Shown here piece by piece: positions 1-6,865 of a stretch of 10,408 nt of DNA; positions within the stretch are counted from its first letter, which is position 1; every line of letters starts with the position of its first letter. The stretch lies in assembly GCA_028694875.1 (NCBI GenBank), contig JAQVKB010000018.1, forward strand, positions 1-10,408. The letters run 5' to 3'. The notes beneath the pieces are model-generated. The model made no database searches. It had not been told where the DNA came from and saw nothing but the letters and a program-made list of their open reading frames with translations. Both the position numbers and the translations under genes were made by a program. This DNA is from Candidatus Izemoplasmatales bacterium. Lineage in GTDB: Bacteria > Bacillota_I > Bacilli_A > Izemoplasmatales > Hujiaoplasmataceae.

Positions 1-242
1 TAGTCGTCGACATAGTCCATGATTTCAGAGGACTTGGTGATGTTAATAGAACGGGTTCGGTTGTTGTTGTGAGAGACAACTTCGTTTTGAGCATAACGGG
101 TATCGATTGTGGGTTTGAACACAATAATGTTTTGCTTGGCAAATTCCAAGCGTTTGACACGGCGAATCAACTCTTCAGTTTTTCCGGCGAACATCGGTCC
201 AGTGATGACTTCAATCCAACCATCACGTTGTTTTAAATACAT
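1..242 (-). CDS. tdk: Thymidine kinase (type II), N-terminal 80 codons, cut by window edge
   Basis: Cytosolic thymidine kinase phosphorylates thymidine with ATP in the pyrimidine salvage pathway. Reading the minus strand from the ATG at 242-240 gives 80 codons without a stop to the left edge. The N-terminus carries the family-typical Walker A loop GPMFAGKTEEL (residues 15-25, GxxxxGKT at 15-22), followed by an arginine-rich helix (LIRRVKRLEFAKQ) and the segment VFKPTIDTRY (41-50), all diagnostic of type II bacterial TdK rather than the viral/eukaryotic TK2 family. The lid and C-terminal zinc-ribbon region lie outside the window. The start is set by a strong GGGGAGGG ribosome-binding site (about 249-256) about six bases upstream. 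It sits downstream of rpmE, the same order as in Bacillus, but a terminator separates the two. Most homologues have Ser where this has Ala19 in the loop, a minor change. Identification is firm; completeness cannot be judged. Confidence 0.93.
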   Translation of the reverse strand, partial: MYLKQRDGWIEVITGPMFAGKTEELIRRVKRLEFAKQNIIVFKPTIDTRYAQNEVVSHNNNRTRSINITKSSEIMDYVDD

Positions 243-270
243 ACAATTCCCTCCCCTTGATACGAAAAAT

Positions 271-276
271 ATTATA
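271..276 (-). promoter_or_regulatory. Candidate -10 element for tdk
   Basis: A perfect TATAAT on the minus strand lies about 30 bases before the tdk start, giving a predicted 5' UTR near 22 nt, similar to other promoters in this window. At 17-bp spacing the -35 position reads TGGCAT, a poor match that falls inside the preceding terminator stem. Because rpmE is followed by a terminator, tdk needs its own promoter, which supports the call. Confidence 0.45.
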
Positions 277-289
277 CAAAAAAGCAAAG

Positions 290-316
290 AAAAATGCCAT
301 ACGAGATGGCATTTTT
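290..316 (-). terminator. Intrinsic terminator after rpmE, symmetric
   Basis: A perfect 11-bp stem (290-300 with 306-316, core ATGCCAT/ATGGCAT) closes a 5-nt loop ACGAG. It is flanked by A-runs on one side and T-runs on the other, so it can act in both directions. On the minus strand it begins 8 nt after the rpmE stop codon and is followed by a T-rich tract (CTTTGCTTTTTT). It therefore probably ends the rpmE transcript and isolates tdk. Confidence 0.85.
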
Positions 317-323
317 TTGGGAC

Positions 324-539
324 TTATTTCTGGTTGTCTTCGATGCCGTAACGCTTGTTAAACTTGTCGATGCGTCCCGCGGCGACCGTAAACTTTTGTT
401 TGCCGGTATAGAACGGGTGGCAGTTCGAGCATGTATCGACGTGAATCTCTTTGTTCGTCGAGCCGGTTTCGAACGTATTGCCGCAAGTCGTACAAGTAAC
501 GGTCACGGTGTAATATTTCGGATGGATTCCGGTTTTCAT
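324..539 (-). CDS. rpmE: 50S ribosomal protein L31, zinc-ribbon (C+) form
   Basis: L31 is a 71-residue protein of the large ribosomal subunit that helps bridge the subunits near the central protuberance. It opens MKTGIHPKY, the family hallmark, and has two CxxC pairs (C16/C19 and C37/C40) that would bind one zinc ion, making it the C+ type rather than the zinc-free paralogue. The C-terminal half includes HPFYTGKQK and a basic tail (RIDKFNKRYG). An upstream in-frame ATG at 632 would add 31 residues, but these are unlike L31 and would overlap the promoter. The ATG at 539 is preceded by AGAAGGAG and gives the standard length. It follows the M48 peptidase gene on the same strand but has its own promoter, and it ends in an intrinsic terminator. 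Zinc-free L31 is often Zur-controlled; no Zur-like box was recognised here, as expected for the C+ form. Confidence 0.97.
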   Translation of the reverse strand: MKTGIHPKYYTVTVTCTTCGNTFETGSTNKEIHVDTCSNCHPFYTGKQKFTVAAGRIDKFNKRYGIEDNQK

Positions 540-603
540 CGTTTCCTTACTCCTTCTGCCATGAATTTGGTCTTCTTCATAGTTAACCTTTTGCGCAAAA
601 CGT

Positions 604-632
604 ATTATATCAAAGAATGCTTGTGAATGCAA
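604..632 (-). promoter_or_regulatory. SigA-type promoter of rpmE
   Basis: On the minus strand TTGCAT (632-627) and a perfect TATAAT (609-604) are separated by exactly 17 bp, a near-consensus housekeeping promoter. It begins 11 nt beyond the stop codon of the M48 peptidase gene. The predicted start site is near 597, leaving a ~57-nt leader. A perfect 12-bp palindrome TTTTGCGCAAAA (589-600) straddles that start site. Confidence 0.82.
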
Positions 633-643
633 GGAAAAATCAT

Positions 644-1879
644 TTACTCTGAAATTTTTTGAATGGCTTCAATTCGAGCGGCTGTCGTCGGGTGGCTGTA
701 CTCGAGTTTAACAAACCAAGGATGGGGTGTCAAATTCGAGAAATTGGCTTTGGCGAGTGTCTTCAACGCGGAAATCATTGGCTCTTTTCCGACGTGCTTT
801 GCACTATACGCATCCGCTTCAAATTCATGGGTTCTGGAGATCCAATTGACGAGGTAACCCAAGATGATTTCCAAGGGACTCATCATAATCAAAAACAAGA
901 TCAACGCGAATCCGAAAAAGACATTGGAGAATCCAAACGGCGTATAAAATGCAGGGGCATTCAACAACAAACCCATGCCAACGATGTAAAGACCAAGAAC
1001 CACCAAGGATTGGAGGAGTCCTTTGACAATATGTCCTAACTTGTTATGACCGATTTCATGCGCCAACACGGCAATGATTTCATCTTCGCTCATTTTTTCA
1101 ATCAAGGTATCGTAAAGAACAATACTTTTCATCTTGCCAAACCCGGAAAAGTACGCATTGAGTTTCGTCGAACGACGAGAAGCATCCATGACTTTGATTT
1201 TTCCGACTTCATAACCTGCGGATGTCGCAAACGCCACAATTTTTTCCTTCAAAGTACCTTCTTCAAGAGGTTTAAGTTTGTTAAACATTGGGACAATCAA
1301 AGGTACATACAAAATATTCGAGATTACATTAATCACAACCATGACGAGAAAAGCTGCAAGGTAGAAATAATTGCCCATATGCTGGTAAAGCACGACCAAT
1401 AAATAGAGCAATCCTCCACCAAGAACAATCATGAGTAAGAGCCCTTTGAGGCGATCCAAAAAGAATGTCTTCTTTGTCATCTTGTTAAATCCATGTTTTT
1501 GTTCAATATGGAAGGTGTGATAATATCCGAACACCGTTTCCAATAGTGTCGATAAGAAAGCATAGACCCCCACGAACAATAAAATACGAAGTGTCGCGTC
1601 AGAGGTCCAAGAACCCACCATCGTCAAAATTCCACCAAAGACACCAAGGAGAAGCATCACGACAATGAGCAATGTGTTGACGCCGTGTCGTACCATGCCA
1701 AAGCGGAAATTATCCATGAAATAGCCTAACCATTTCTTGTATTTCGCTTCCGGGTAAATATCGGCCACCGATTCGGGAATCGCTTGATTTCTCGCGCGAT
1801 AATTCAAGATCGAAAGTCCTGTGGTAAACAACGCACTACCTAAAAATAGTGCAATCACCAACCAACCATAAAACGTCAT
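644..1879 (-). CDS. Ste24-type M48 family zinc metallopeptidase (CAAX-protease-like), membrane
   Basis: A 411-residue integral membrane zinc peptidase of the M48A/Ste24 type, longer than HtpX (about 290). Seven hydrophobic segments are visible (roughly 4-24, 66-90, 96-118, 143-167, 171-196, 286-306, 317-343), matching the seven-helix Ste24 barrel. The catalytic motif HEIGH is at 274-278 (H274, H278 ligands, E275 base). The third ligand is E352 in the EFEAD motif (352-356). Other family marks are DASRRSTKLNAYFSG (232-246) and SHPTTAARI (395-403) near the C-terminus. In eukaryotes Ste24 clips prenylated CAAX proteins and clears clogged translocons; bacteria lack CAAX prenylation, so the substrate here is unknown, with membrane-protein quality control the likeliest role. 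Its ATG shares bases with the TGA of maf (ATGA overlap, 1876-1879), so the two are very probably translationally coupled. No terminator is seen between it and rpmE. Confidence 0.93.
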   Translation of the reverse strand: MTFYGWLVIALFLGSALFTTGLSILNYRARNQAIPESVADIYPEAKYKKWLGYFMDNFRFGMVRHGVNTLLIVVMLLLGVFGGILTMVGSWTSDATLRILLFVGVYAFLSTLLETVFGYYHTFHIEQKHGFNKMTKKTFFLDRLKGLLLMIVLGGGLLYLLVVLYQHMGNYFYLAAFLVMVVINVISNILYVPLIVPMFNKLKPLEEGTLKEKIVAFATSAGYEVGKIKVMDASRRSTKLNAYFSGFGKMKSIVLYDTLIEKMSEDEIIAVLAHEIGHNKLGHIVKGLLQSLVVLGLYIVGMGLLLNAPAFYTPFGFSNVFFGFALILFLIMMSPLEIILGYLVNWISRTHEFEADAYSAKHVGKEPMISALKTLAKANFSNLTPHPWFVKLEYSHPTTAARIEAIQKISE

Positions 1880-2451
1880 TGTGTCTCTCCAATCCAGCCC
1901 ATTTCTTTGAGCTCACGCCAAATTCGAGAAATCGGTAATCCCATGACCGTAAAATAATCCCCGTTCACGCGACAAACAAATTTGGATCCCTTTCCTTGAA
2001 TCGCATAAGCTCCTGCTTTGTCCATCGGTTCTTGAGATGCCACATATTGATCGATTTCCTTGTCGGTCAAATGACAAAATGTCACGCGTGTCGCTTCATA
2101 AAAAGACTTCGAGTATTTTTTGGAAATCAACGCACAACCCGTATAGACAATATGGGTCTTCCCAGAAAGCGCACGAAGCATCTCTTTGGCTTCTTCTTCG
2201 GACTTTGGTTTCCCCAAGAGTTTGTCGTCAAGCATCACGAGTGTGTCAAAACCTAATACCATTTCTTCTTTGTGTCGTTGAAAGACCGCGGAAGCTTTTT
2301 GATAGGCGAGTTCCATAACCGCTTCTTCGTGTGGAAGAAACTCATCGACCACCTCGTCGACATCCGCGGCATCGACTTCATAGGGTATTTCCAAATATTG
2401 AAACAACTCCCGTCGACGCGGAGAATTGCTCGCTAAAATGAGTTTGTTCAT
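1876..2451 (-). CDS. maf: Maf/YceF-type nucleotide pyrophosphatase
   Basis: Maf proteins hydrolyse non-canonical or modified nucleoside triphosphates to monophosphates (house-cleaning) and in Bacillus affect septum formation. From the chosen start the protein is 191 residues, the usual length. It opens MNKLILASNSPRRRELF with the SxSPRRxELL signature that binds the phosphates. VLGFDTLVMLDDKLLGKP carries the D-T/V segment with the catalytic acidic residue, and further conserved parts are SGKTHIVYTG, DKAGAYAIQGKG and the VMGLPI motif near the C-terminus. The family usually has a base-discriminating residue around these motifs, but I cannot assign substrate. An ATG at 2505 would add 18 residues upstream of the predicted transcript start; the ATG at 2451 has GAGGTG six bases before it and fits the motif position, so it is preferred. 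It ends in TGA overlapping the start of the M48 peptidase. Confidence 0.95.
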   Translation of the reverse strand: MNKLILASNSPRRRELFQYLEIPYEVDAADVDEVVDEFLPHEEAVMELAYQKASAVFQRHKEEMVLGFDTLVMLDDKLLGKPKSEEEAKEMLRALSGKTHIVYTGCALISKKYSKSFYEATRVTFCHLTDKEIDQYVASQEPMDKAGAYAIQGKGSKFVCRVNGDYFTVMGLPISRIWRELKEMGWIGETQ

Positions 2452-2470
2452 CCATTTCACCTCAAACAAT

Positions 2471-2479
2471 ATTATATCA
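2471..2479 (-). promoter_or_regulatory. Extended -10 promoter for maf and the M48 peptidase
   Basis: The minus strand reads TGATATAAT: an extended TG motif directly before a perfect TATAAT (2476-2471). At 17-bp spacing the -35 position is weak (AAACTG), as expected when an extended -10 compensates. The predicted start near 2464 leaves only about 13 nt before the maf ATG, just enough for its Shine-Dalgarno site. This argues against the longer maf start at 2505. Confidence 0.65.
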
Positions 2480-2610
2480 TAGACAAGAGATTTCAGTTTC
2501 GGCAATCATGTTCTTGATATTCACACGAATCCATCACAAAAAATTGATATCATTTGGAGAATGCACTCCGCTATCTTCGATGAAGAAATCGCTACAAATG
2601 AACTCAAAAA

Positions 2611-2619
2611 TGATACAAT
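2611..2619 (+). promoter_or_regulatory. Extended -10 promoter for the tilS-hpt-ftsH operon
   Basis: TGATACAAT is an extended TGn motif followed by a one-mismatch -10 box, about 32 bases before the tilS start, which would give a leader near 25 nt. No good -35 box is visible at 17 bp. The 195-bp divergent spacer (2452-2650) holds this promoter and the maf promoter. It also has an 8-bp palindrome TGATATCA (2545-2552) and two copies of TTGATAT (2513-2519 and 2544-2550), whose meaning is unclear. No gene or RNA is recognised in the spacer. Confidence 0.5.
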
Positions 2620-2650
2620 GAAAGGGAAGTCTATAGAAGGGGGTGACATC

Positions 2651-3979
2651 ATGGAATTGCGCTTCAACGAAAACTTGATTCAACAAAACGATTCGTTGAT
2701 CGTCGCCGTGAGTGGCGGCGTCGACTCAATGGTGTTGTTATCCTATCTTCTCGACATCAAAAAGAAGAAAAATCTACGACTTTCGGTCGTCCACATGAAC
2801 TACCATCGACGTCCCACTTCCAAACAAGATGAACGACTTGTCCTTGAATATTGTATCGAGCATTTTGTGAGTGCAAAAATCTTTGATTATGCCCCGGGCT
2901 CCGAAGAGAATTTTCAAGCCGATGCCAGAGAAGCCAGATATCGCGTCTTCGCCGAATACGCACAAAAATTGGGTGCTTCGAAAATCGCCTTAGCACACCA
3001 CGCCGACGACCAAATCGAAACCGTCATGATGCGACTCACAAGAGGTTCGTCCTTAAAAGGATATTCAGGCATCCAAGAAATGTCGAAATATGGCGATTTA
3101 ACACTGATTCGACCACTCTTGAGTTGCGCCAAGGAAGATATCGAAAATTATGCCATGGAGCATCATATTCCCTTTGCCAAGGATGAAAGCAATGACCGTG
3201 ACGATTACACGCGCAATCGTTTCCGACATCATGTCATTCCATTCTTAAAATCAGAAAACCCAAAGATCCTCGATAAAATCAATTCGTTTGTCGAAGATAT
3301 CGCATCCGCCGCGCGACTGGTTCAAACCAATGCGGAGATTTTCCTCAATACCTACGCCAATCCCGAAGGCGAAGATTGGATGATTCCAATTCCCAATTTC
3401 TTATCACTCGAAGTCGTGGTTCGAAAACAAGTATTGATGATTCTCTCTGACCGTGTGGCAGGGAACTTGGTGGAAATGACGGATGAGCATATGTACGCCG
3501 TCATGAATCTTTGCGTCTCCAGTCATCCCAATCTCGAACTCAAAATAGCGAAAACACTTGTTTTTTACCGTGAATATCAATGGTTGAGAGTGCGAAAAGA
3601 AACCTATTCCAAAAAACCTTTTTCGTTTGAACTTTCGTCTTTTGGTACAGTAACCCTTCCCAACAATGACAAAGTCATTATTTCCGAATTCGGGCGCAAT
3701 AATGGTGGAAACCAAGTTGAATTGTGGTATAATAACATAGATTTCCAGTTTCCAATCATCATCCGCTCTCGTTTGGACAAAGACACCTTGTCGTATGCGT
3801 TCGGACATCGTAAACTCAAAGATGTTCTGATCGATCGAAAAATGCCGATGCAACAACGAGATGAGCTTCCGATTGTATGTGATGGAACCGGTGAAATCAT
3901 CCATGTTCCTGGAATCTATACCCGGGACAAAAGGGATGAAGACAATCTACGTCTCTTCATCAATACCACGAAAGGATAA
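2651..3979 (+). CDS. tilS: tRNA(Ile)-lysidine synthetase
   Basis: TilS is an N-type ATP pyrophosphatase that attaches lysine to C34 of the CAU-anticodon tRNA-Ile, changing both its codon reading (AUA) and its charging from Met to Ile; it is normally essential. The 442-residue protein has the PP-loop SGGVDS at 21-26, the AHHADDQIET motif at 115-124 with RLTRGS following, RPLL at 154-157 and the tRNA-contacting NRFRHHVIPFL at 189-199. A ~150-residue middle region leads to the TilS C-terminal domain, marked by GHRKLKDVLIDRKMP (385-399) and VPGIYTRDKR (419-428). The reading frame is open 30 codons further upstream (ATG at 2561), but that stretch contains the promoter and has no spaced ribosome-binding site. 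The ATG at 2651 has AAGGGGGTGA just before it. It is first in a tight series with hpt and ftsH, an arrangement conserved across Firmicutes. Confidence 0.96.
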   Translation: MELRFNENLIQQNDSLIVAVSGGVDSMVLLSYLLDIKKKKNLRLSVVHMNYHRRPTSKQDERLVLEYCIEHFVSAKIFDYAPGSEENFQADAREARYRVFAEYAQKLGASKIALAHHADDQIETVMMRLTRGSSLKGYSGIQEMSKYGDLTLIRPLLSCAKEDIENYAMEHHIPFAKDESNDRDDYTRNRFRHHVIPFLKSENPKILDKINSFVEDIASAARLVQTNAEIFLNTYANPEGEDWMIPIPNFLSLEVVVRKQVLMILSDRVAGNLVEMTDEHMYAVMNLCVSSHPNLELKIAKTLVFYREYQWLRVRKETYSKKPFSFELSSFGTVTLPNNDKVIISEFGRNNGGNQVELWYNNIDFQFPIIIRSRLDKDTLSYAFGHRKLKDVLIDRKMPMQQRDELPIVCDGTGEIIHVPGIYTRDKRDEDNLRLFINTTKG

Positions 3980-3987
3980 TACCCGAG

Positions 3988-4530
3988 ATGCTCGAAAAAG
4001 ATATCGAAAAGATTCTCGTTTCCGAACAACAAATTCATGACATCGCGACACGCCTTGGCAAAGAAATTACGCGTGATTACGAAGGCAAAAATCCGATCAT
4101 CATCGGTCTTTTGAAGGGCTGCATGCCGTTCATGGCCGAACTCATGAAGCACATTGATCTGTACTGCGAAATCGAATTGATGGCGGTCCAAAGCTATCAT
4201 GGCGGAGTCGCCTCCACGGGAGATGTCAAAATCACTCGTGATCTCGACACTCCTGTCAAAGGAAGACATGTGTGGATTGCGGAAGACATCGTGGATACCG
4301 CAAGAACCATGGAAGTGATTCGTAGTTTGTTATTGCATCGTGGTGCGTTATCGGTCGAAGTTGTCACGTTACTCGACAAACCCGAAGGTCGCGTCACTCC
4401 GTTCACACCGAAATACATCGGTGTCACGATTCCCAAAGAATTCGTCGTCGGATTTGGACTCGACTACGAAGAATACTATCGCAATTTACCGTACGTCGGC
4501 GTTCTCAAAGAATCCGTGTACAAGAAATAA
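3988..4530 (+). CDS. hpt: Hypoxanthine phosphoribosyltransferase
   Basis: A cytosolic purine-salvage enzyme transferring phosphoribose from PRPP to hypoxanthine or guanine to form IMP or GMP. The 180-residue length is normal. Visible motifs are LLKGCMPFM (41-49, the PPi-binding loop), the flexible active-site loop SYHGGVASTGD (69-79), the PRPP-binding signature VWIAEDIVDT (95-104, acidic pair E99/D100 and D103), and the C-terminal VVGFGLDYEEYYRNLPYVGVL (153-173). In the PRPP loop the sequence is DTART where most bacterial enzymes have DSGxT or DTGxT; Ala replaces the usual Gly at 105. As I recall, trypanosomatid enzymes also carry Ala there, so activity is likely retained. The ATG begins 8 nt after the tilS stop and uses a weak AAAGGA site lying inside the last tilS codons, suggesting translational coupling to tilS. 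Confidence 0.95.
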   Translation: MLEKDIEKILVSEQQIHDIATRLGKEITRDYEGKNPIIIGLLKGCMPFMAELMKHIDLYCEIELMAVQSYHGGVASTGDVKITRDLDTPVKGRHVWIAEDIVDTARTMEVIRSLLLHRGALSVEVVTLLDKPEGRVTPFTPKYIGVTIPKEFVVGFGLDYEEYYRNLPYVGVLKESVYKK

Positions 4531-4542
4531 AAGGAGGCCACC

Positions 4543-6495
4543 ATGGCAGAAACAAAACAACCCATCAAATCGCCCATCAACAATCGGTGGTCGCATTTAC
4601 TGATGATTGTCCTCCTCGGCGCGTTGATTGTCTTTATCCTCTCCTTCTATCAAGGACAAAATGCACCGAGAGAACTGAGAAATGATCAATTTATCGCCGC
4701 CATCGAAGACGGACTTATTACGAGCATCTATGTCACCCCGTCGAACGATGCGAATTATCGCGCCTATGATATCAAAGGCGACTTAAGCACTGGAGACAAA
4801 TACATCGCCACCCTTGCCAATGACACCGAATTCGATACGATGTACGCCCTCATTTTGGCTCTCAATTCGGATGGCACTACCGCCAATGACATTACTTACA
4901 ACTATGACGAAGCTTCCAACTCAGGTATTTGGTCGATGATCTTCACGGTTGTCATCATTGCGGTCTTCATTGGTGGTATCATCTATATCACCAGAAACGG
5001 CGCCAATGCCAATCGTCAAGCGTTTGATTTTGGAAAATCGCGTGCGCGTCTTTCCAAAGGTCAACACACGACATTCAATGATGTCGCTGGTGCGGATGAA
5101 GAAAAACAAGAACTCCAAGAAATTATCGACTTCTTGAAAAACCCGAAAAAATACATTGAACTCGGCGCGAGAATCCCGAAGGGTGTTCTTCTTGTCGGTC
5201 CTCCAGGAACAGGTAAAACATTGATCGCAAGAGCCGTTGCCGGCGAAGCGAATGTGCCATTCTATTTCGTGAGTGGTTCCGACTTCCTTGAAATGTTCGT
5301 GGGTGTCGGTGCGAGTCGTGTTCGCGATATGTTTAAAACCGCGAAACAAAATGCACCTTGCATTCTCTTCATCGATGAAATCGACGCCGTCGGTCGCCAA
5401 CGTGGTACCGGTCTTGGTGGCGGTCATGATGAACGCGAACAAACCCTCAATCAATTGTTGGTGGAAATGGACGGATTCGGACACAACTCGGGTGTCATCG
5501 TCCTCGCCGCAACCAACCGTGTCGATATTCTCGACCCCGCGTTGATGCGTCCAGGTCGTTTTGACCGTCAAATCTTTGTCGGCACCCCGGATATCAAAGG
5601 CCGTGCCGAAATCCTCAAAGTTCATTCCCGCAAAAAGAAAATCAACCCGAAAATCACTTTTGAAGAAATTGCCAGACGTACGCCAGGTTTTACCGGTGCG
5701 GATCTTGAGAACTTGATGAATGAAGCCGCGCTGCTCGCCGCACGGGAAGACAAGAAACAAATCGAACTTGAGCACATCGATGAAGCGGTGGATCGCGTCA
5801 TGATGGGACCGGCGAAAAAGTCTCGTGTCTTCACGAAGAAAGAACGCGAGTTCATCGCGTATCATGAAGCGGGCCATGCGGTCATCGGGATCAAACTGAA
5901 GAACGCCAGCATCGTTCACAAAGTCACGATTATCCCACGCGGCGAAGCCGGTGGTTACAACCTCATGCTTCCCGAGCAGGAACAAGCCTTCCTGATGACG
6001 AAAAACGATCTTCTCGAACAAATCACCGGTTTGTTGGGCGGACGTGTTGCCGAAGAAGTCACGTTCAACGAAATCTCGACGGGCGCGCATGAAGACTTAC
6101 GTCGTGCAACGTCGATTGCGAGACGGATGATTACCGAATATGGTATGAGCGACAATTTGGGTCCTGTGACCTATGAAGAAAACACCGGTACGGTCTTCCT
6201 TGGAAGAGACTACGGCAAAGACAAGAACTTCTCCGAAGCGATTGCGACGGAAATCGACAAAGAAGTTCGTGCGATGATCCACGAGTCCTATGAACTCGCG
6301 AAAAAGACCATCAATGCGAACAATGATTTGTTAAAGACGATTGCGAAGTACTTGTTGGCGGTCGAAACCTTGACCAAAGAAGATATCGATGAAATCGTCG
6401 AAACAGGCGGACTAAAACGCCATGATCAACCCCACGCCGCCGATGAAATCAAAATCGCGGACATGCCCAAAGTGGATGGCGAAGTCCAACATTAA
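4543..6495 (+). CDS. ftsH: ATP-dependent zinc metalloprotease FtsH, membrane-anchored AAA+ protease
   Basis: FtsH forms a membrane hexamer that extracts and degrades misfolded membrane proteins and selected cytosolic regulators. The 650-residue protein has a cytosolic N-tail, TM1 (about 18-36), an extracytoplasmic domain (about 40-127), TM2 (about 129-149), an AAA+ module and an M41 peptidase domain. Seen directly: Walker A GPPGTGKT (219-226), Walker B ILFIDEID (274-281), pore loop MFVGVG (251-256), the second region of homology with arginine fingers R336 and R339 (LMRPGRFDR), and zinc site HEAGH (441-445), with the third ligand D518 in GAHEDLRRAT. LLGGRVAEE (497-505) is also family-typical. 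All catalytic residues are intact. The start follows an ideal AAGGAGG (4531-4537), 12 nt after the hpt stop, so it is probably cotranscribed with tilS and hpt. TilS and HprT have been reported to activate ftsH transcription in B. subtilis. Confidence 0.98.
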   Translation: MAETKQPIKSPINNRWSHLLMIVLLGALIVFILSFYQGQNAPRELRNDQFIAAIEDGLITSIYVTPSNDANYRAYDIKGDLSTGDKYIATLANDTEFDTMYALILALNSDGTTANDITYNYDEASNSGIWSMIFTVVIIAVFIGGIIYITRNGANANRQAFDFGKSRARLSKGQHTTFNDVAGADEEKQELQEIIDFLKNPKKYIELGARIPKGVLLVGPPGTGKTLIARAVAGEANVPFYFVSGSDFLEMFVGVGASRVRDMFKTAKQNAPCILFIDEIDAVGRQRGTGLGGGHDEREQTLNQLLVEMDGFGHNSGVIVLAATNRVDILDPALMRPGRFDRQIFVGTPDIKGRAEILKVHSRKKKINPKITFEEIARRTPGFTGADLENLMNEAALLAAREDKKQIELEHIDEAVDRVMMGPAKKSRVFTKKEREFIAYHEAGHAVIGIKLKNASIVHKVTIIPRGEAGGYNLMLPEQEQAFLMTKNDLLEQITGLLGGRVAEEVTFNEISTGAHEDLRRATSIARRMITEYGMSDNLGPVTYEENTGTVFLGRDYGKDKNFSEAIATEIDKEVRAMIHESYELAKKTINANNDLLKTIAKYLLAVETLTKEDIDEIVETGGLKRHDQPHAADEIKIADMPKVDGEVQH

Positions 6496-6511
6496 TTGCA
6501 TTTTCAACAAG

Positions 6512-6537
6512 AAAGCACACGCCAAAACGTGTGCTTT
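6512..6537 (+). terminator. Hairpin after ftsH, probable intrinsic terminator
   Basis: A perfect 10-bp stem (6512-6521 with 6528-6537, core GCACACG/CGTGTGC) encloses the loop CCAAAA. It lies 16 nt after the ftsH stop. The following tract (TTTGTCTTCTG) is T-rich but interrupted, so termination may be partial, letting some transcription continue into rqcP. The remaining 60 bases before rqcP contain only weak -10-like sequences (TATAAG at 6546-6551). Confidence 0.7.
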
Positions 6538-6598
6538 GTCTTCTGTATAAGCCCATGAACTCGAACCAAATCCAAATAAAATAATGGAGGTCCTCTCG

Positions 6599-6865
6599 AT
6601 GAGACTTGATAAATATTTGAAAGTGGCACGCGTCTTCAAACGTCGCACGGTCGCCAAAGAAATCGCCTTACATGATCGCGCCGTTGTCAACGGTCGCGTT
6701 GCGAAACCATCCACCGAAATCAAGATAGGGGACATCATTACCGTACGCTACGGCAATCGAGAATTCACAATCAAAGTCACTTCCCTTCTCCAACAAGCTT
6801 CCAAAGAAGCGGCCGCGGGCATGTTTGATGTGCTTAACGAGGTCATCCTCGAAGAAGGCAATTGA
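6599..6865 (+). CDS. rqcP: S4-domain ribosome-associated quality control protein RqcP (YabO-like)
   Basis: An 88-residue protein, almost entirely an S4 RNA-binding domain, closely resembling B. subtilis RqcP/YabO in length and order of motifs: MRLDKYLKV at the start, KRRTVAKEIA (14-23), VNGRVAKPS (32-40), IKIGDIITVRYG (43-54), and a short tail ending in acidic residues. RqcP binds the stalled 50S-peptidyl-tRNA complex with RqcH and drives cycles of C-terminal alanine tailing, marking stuck chains for degradation. The key arginines at positions 2, 15 and 16 are present. Hsp15 (HslR) of Gram-negatives is a relative but longer. Start choice: an earlier ATG at 6584 overlaps the GGAGG site (6586-6590) that sits 8 nt before the preferred ATG at 6599. 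It ends TGA-TAA, a double stop. In Bacillus it sits in a different neighbourhood (yabN-yabO-divIC), so its place between ftsH and lysS is notable. Confidence 0.9.
   Translation: MRLDKYLKVARVFKRRTVAKEIALHDRAVVNGRVAKPSTEIKIGDIITVRYGNREFTIKVTSLLQQASKEAAAGMFDVLNEVILEEGN

Noticed and set aside
540..632. In-frame 31-codon extension of rpmE
   Set aside because: It overlaps the -10/-35 region and would precede the conserved MKTGIHP start of L31.
2561..2650. In-frame 30-codon N-terminal extension of tilS
   Set aside because: It contains the predicted promoter, has GGAG too close to the ATG to serve as a ribosome-binding site, and is not part of the TilS family; the ATG at 2651 has an ideal site.
3404..3904. 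Antisense open frames within tilS and other antisense frames in lysS and the metal lipoprotein gene
   Set aside because: No ribosome-binding sites, no family resemblance, and full overlap with confident genes on the other strand.
4921..6090. 389-codon open frame antisense to ftsH
   Set aside because: It lies wholly inside an intact, strongly conserved gene, has no recognisable domains, and reflects the codon bias (few antisense stops) of the host gene.
1876..6865. Use of TGA as tryptophan (code 4)
   Set aside because: maf ends in TGA within an ATGA overlap and all Trp codons checked are TGG, so TGA is read as stop; the TGA of rqcP is followed by TAA and is not informative alone.
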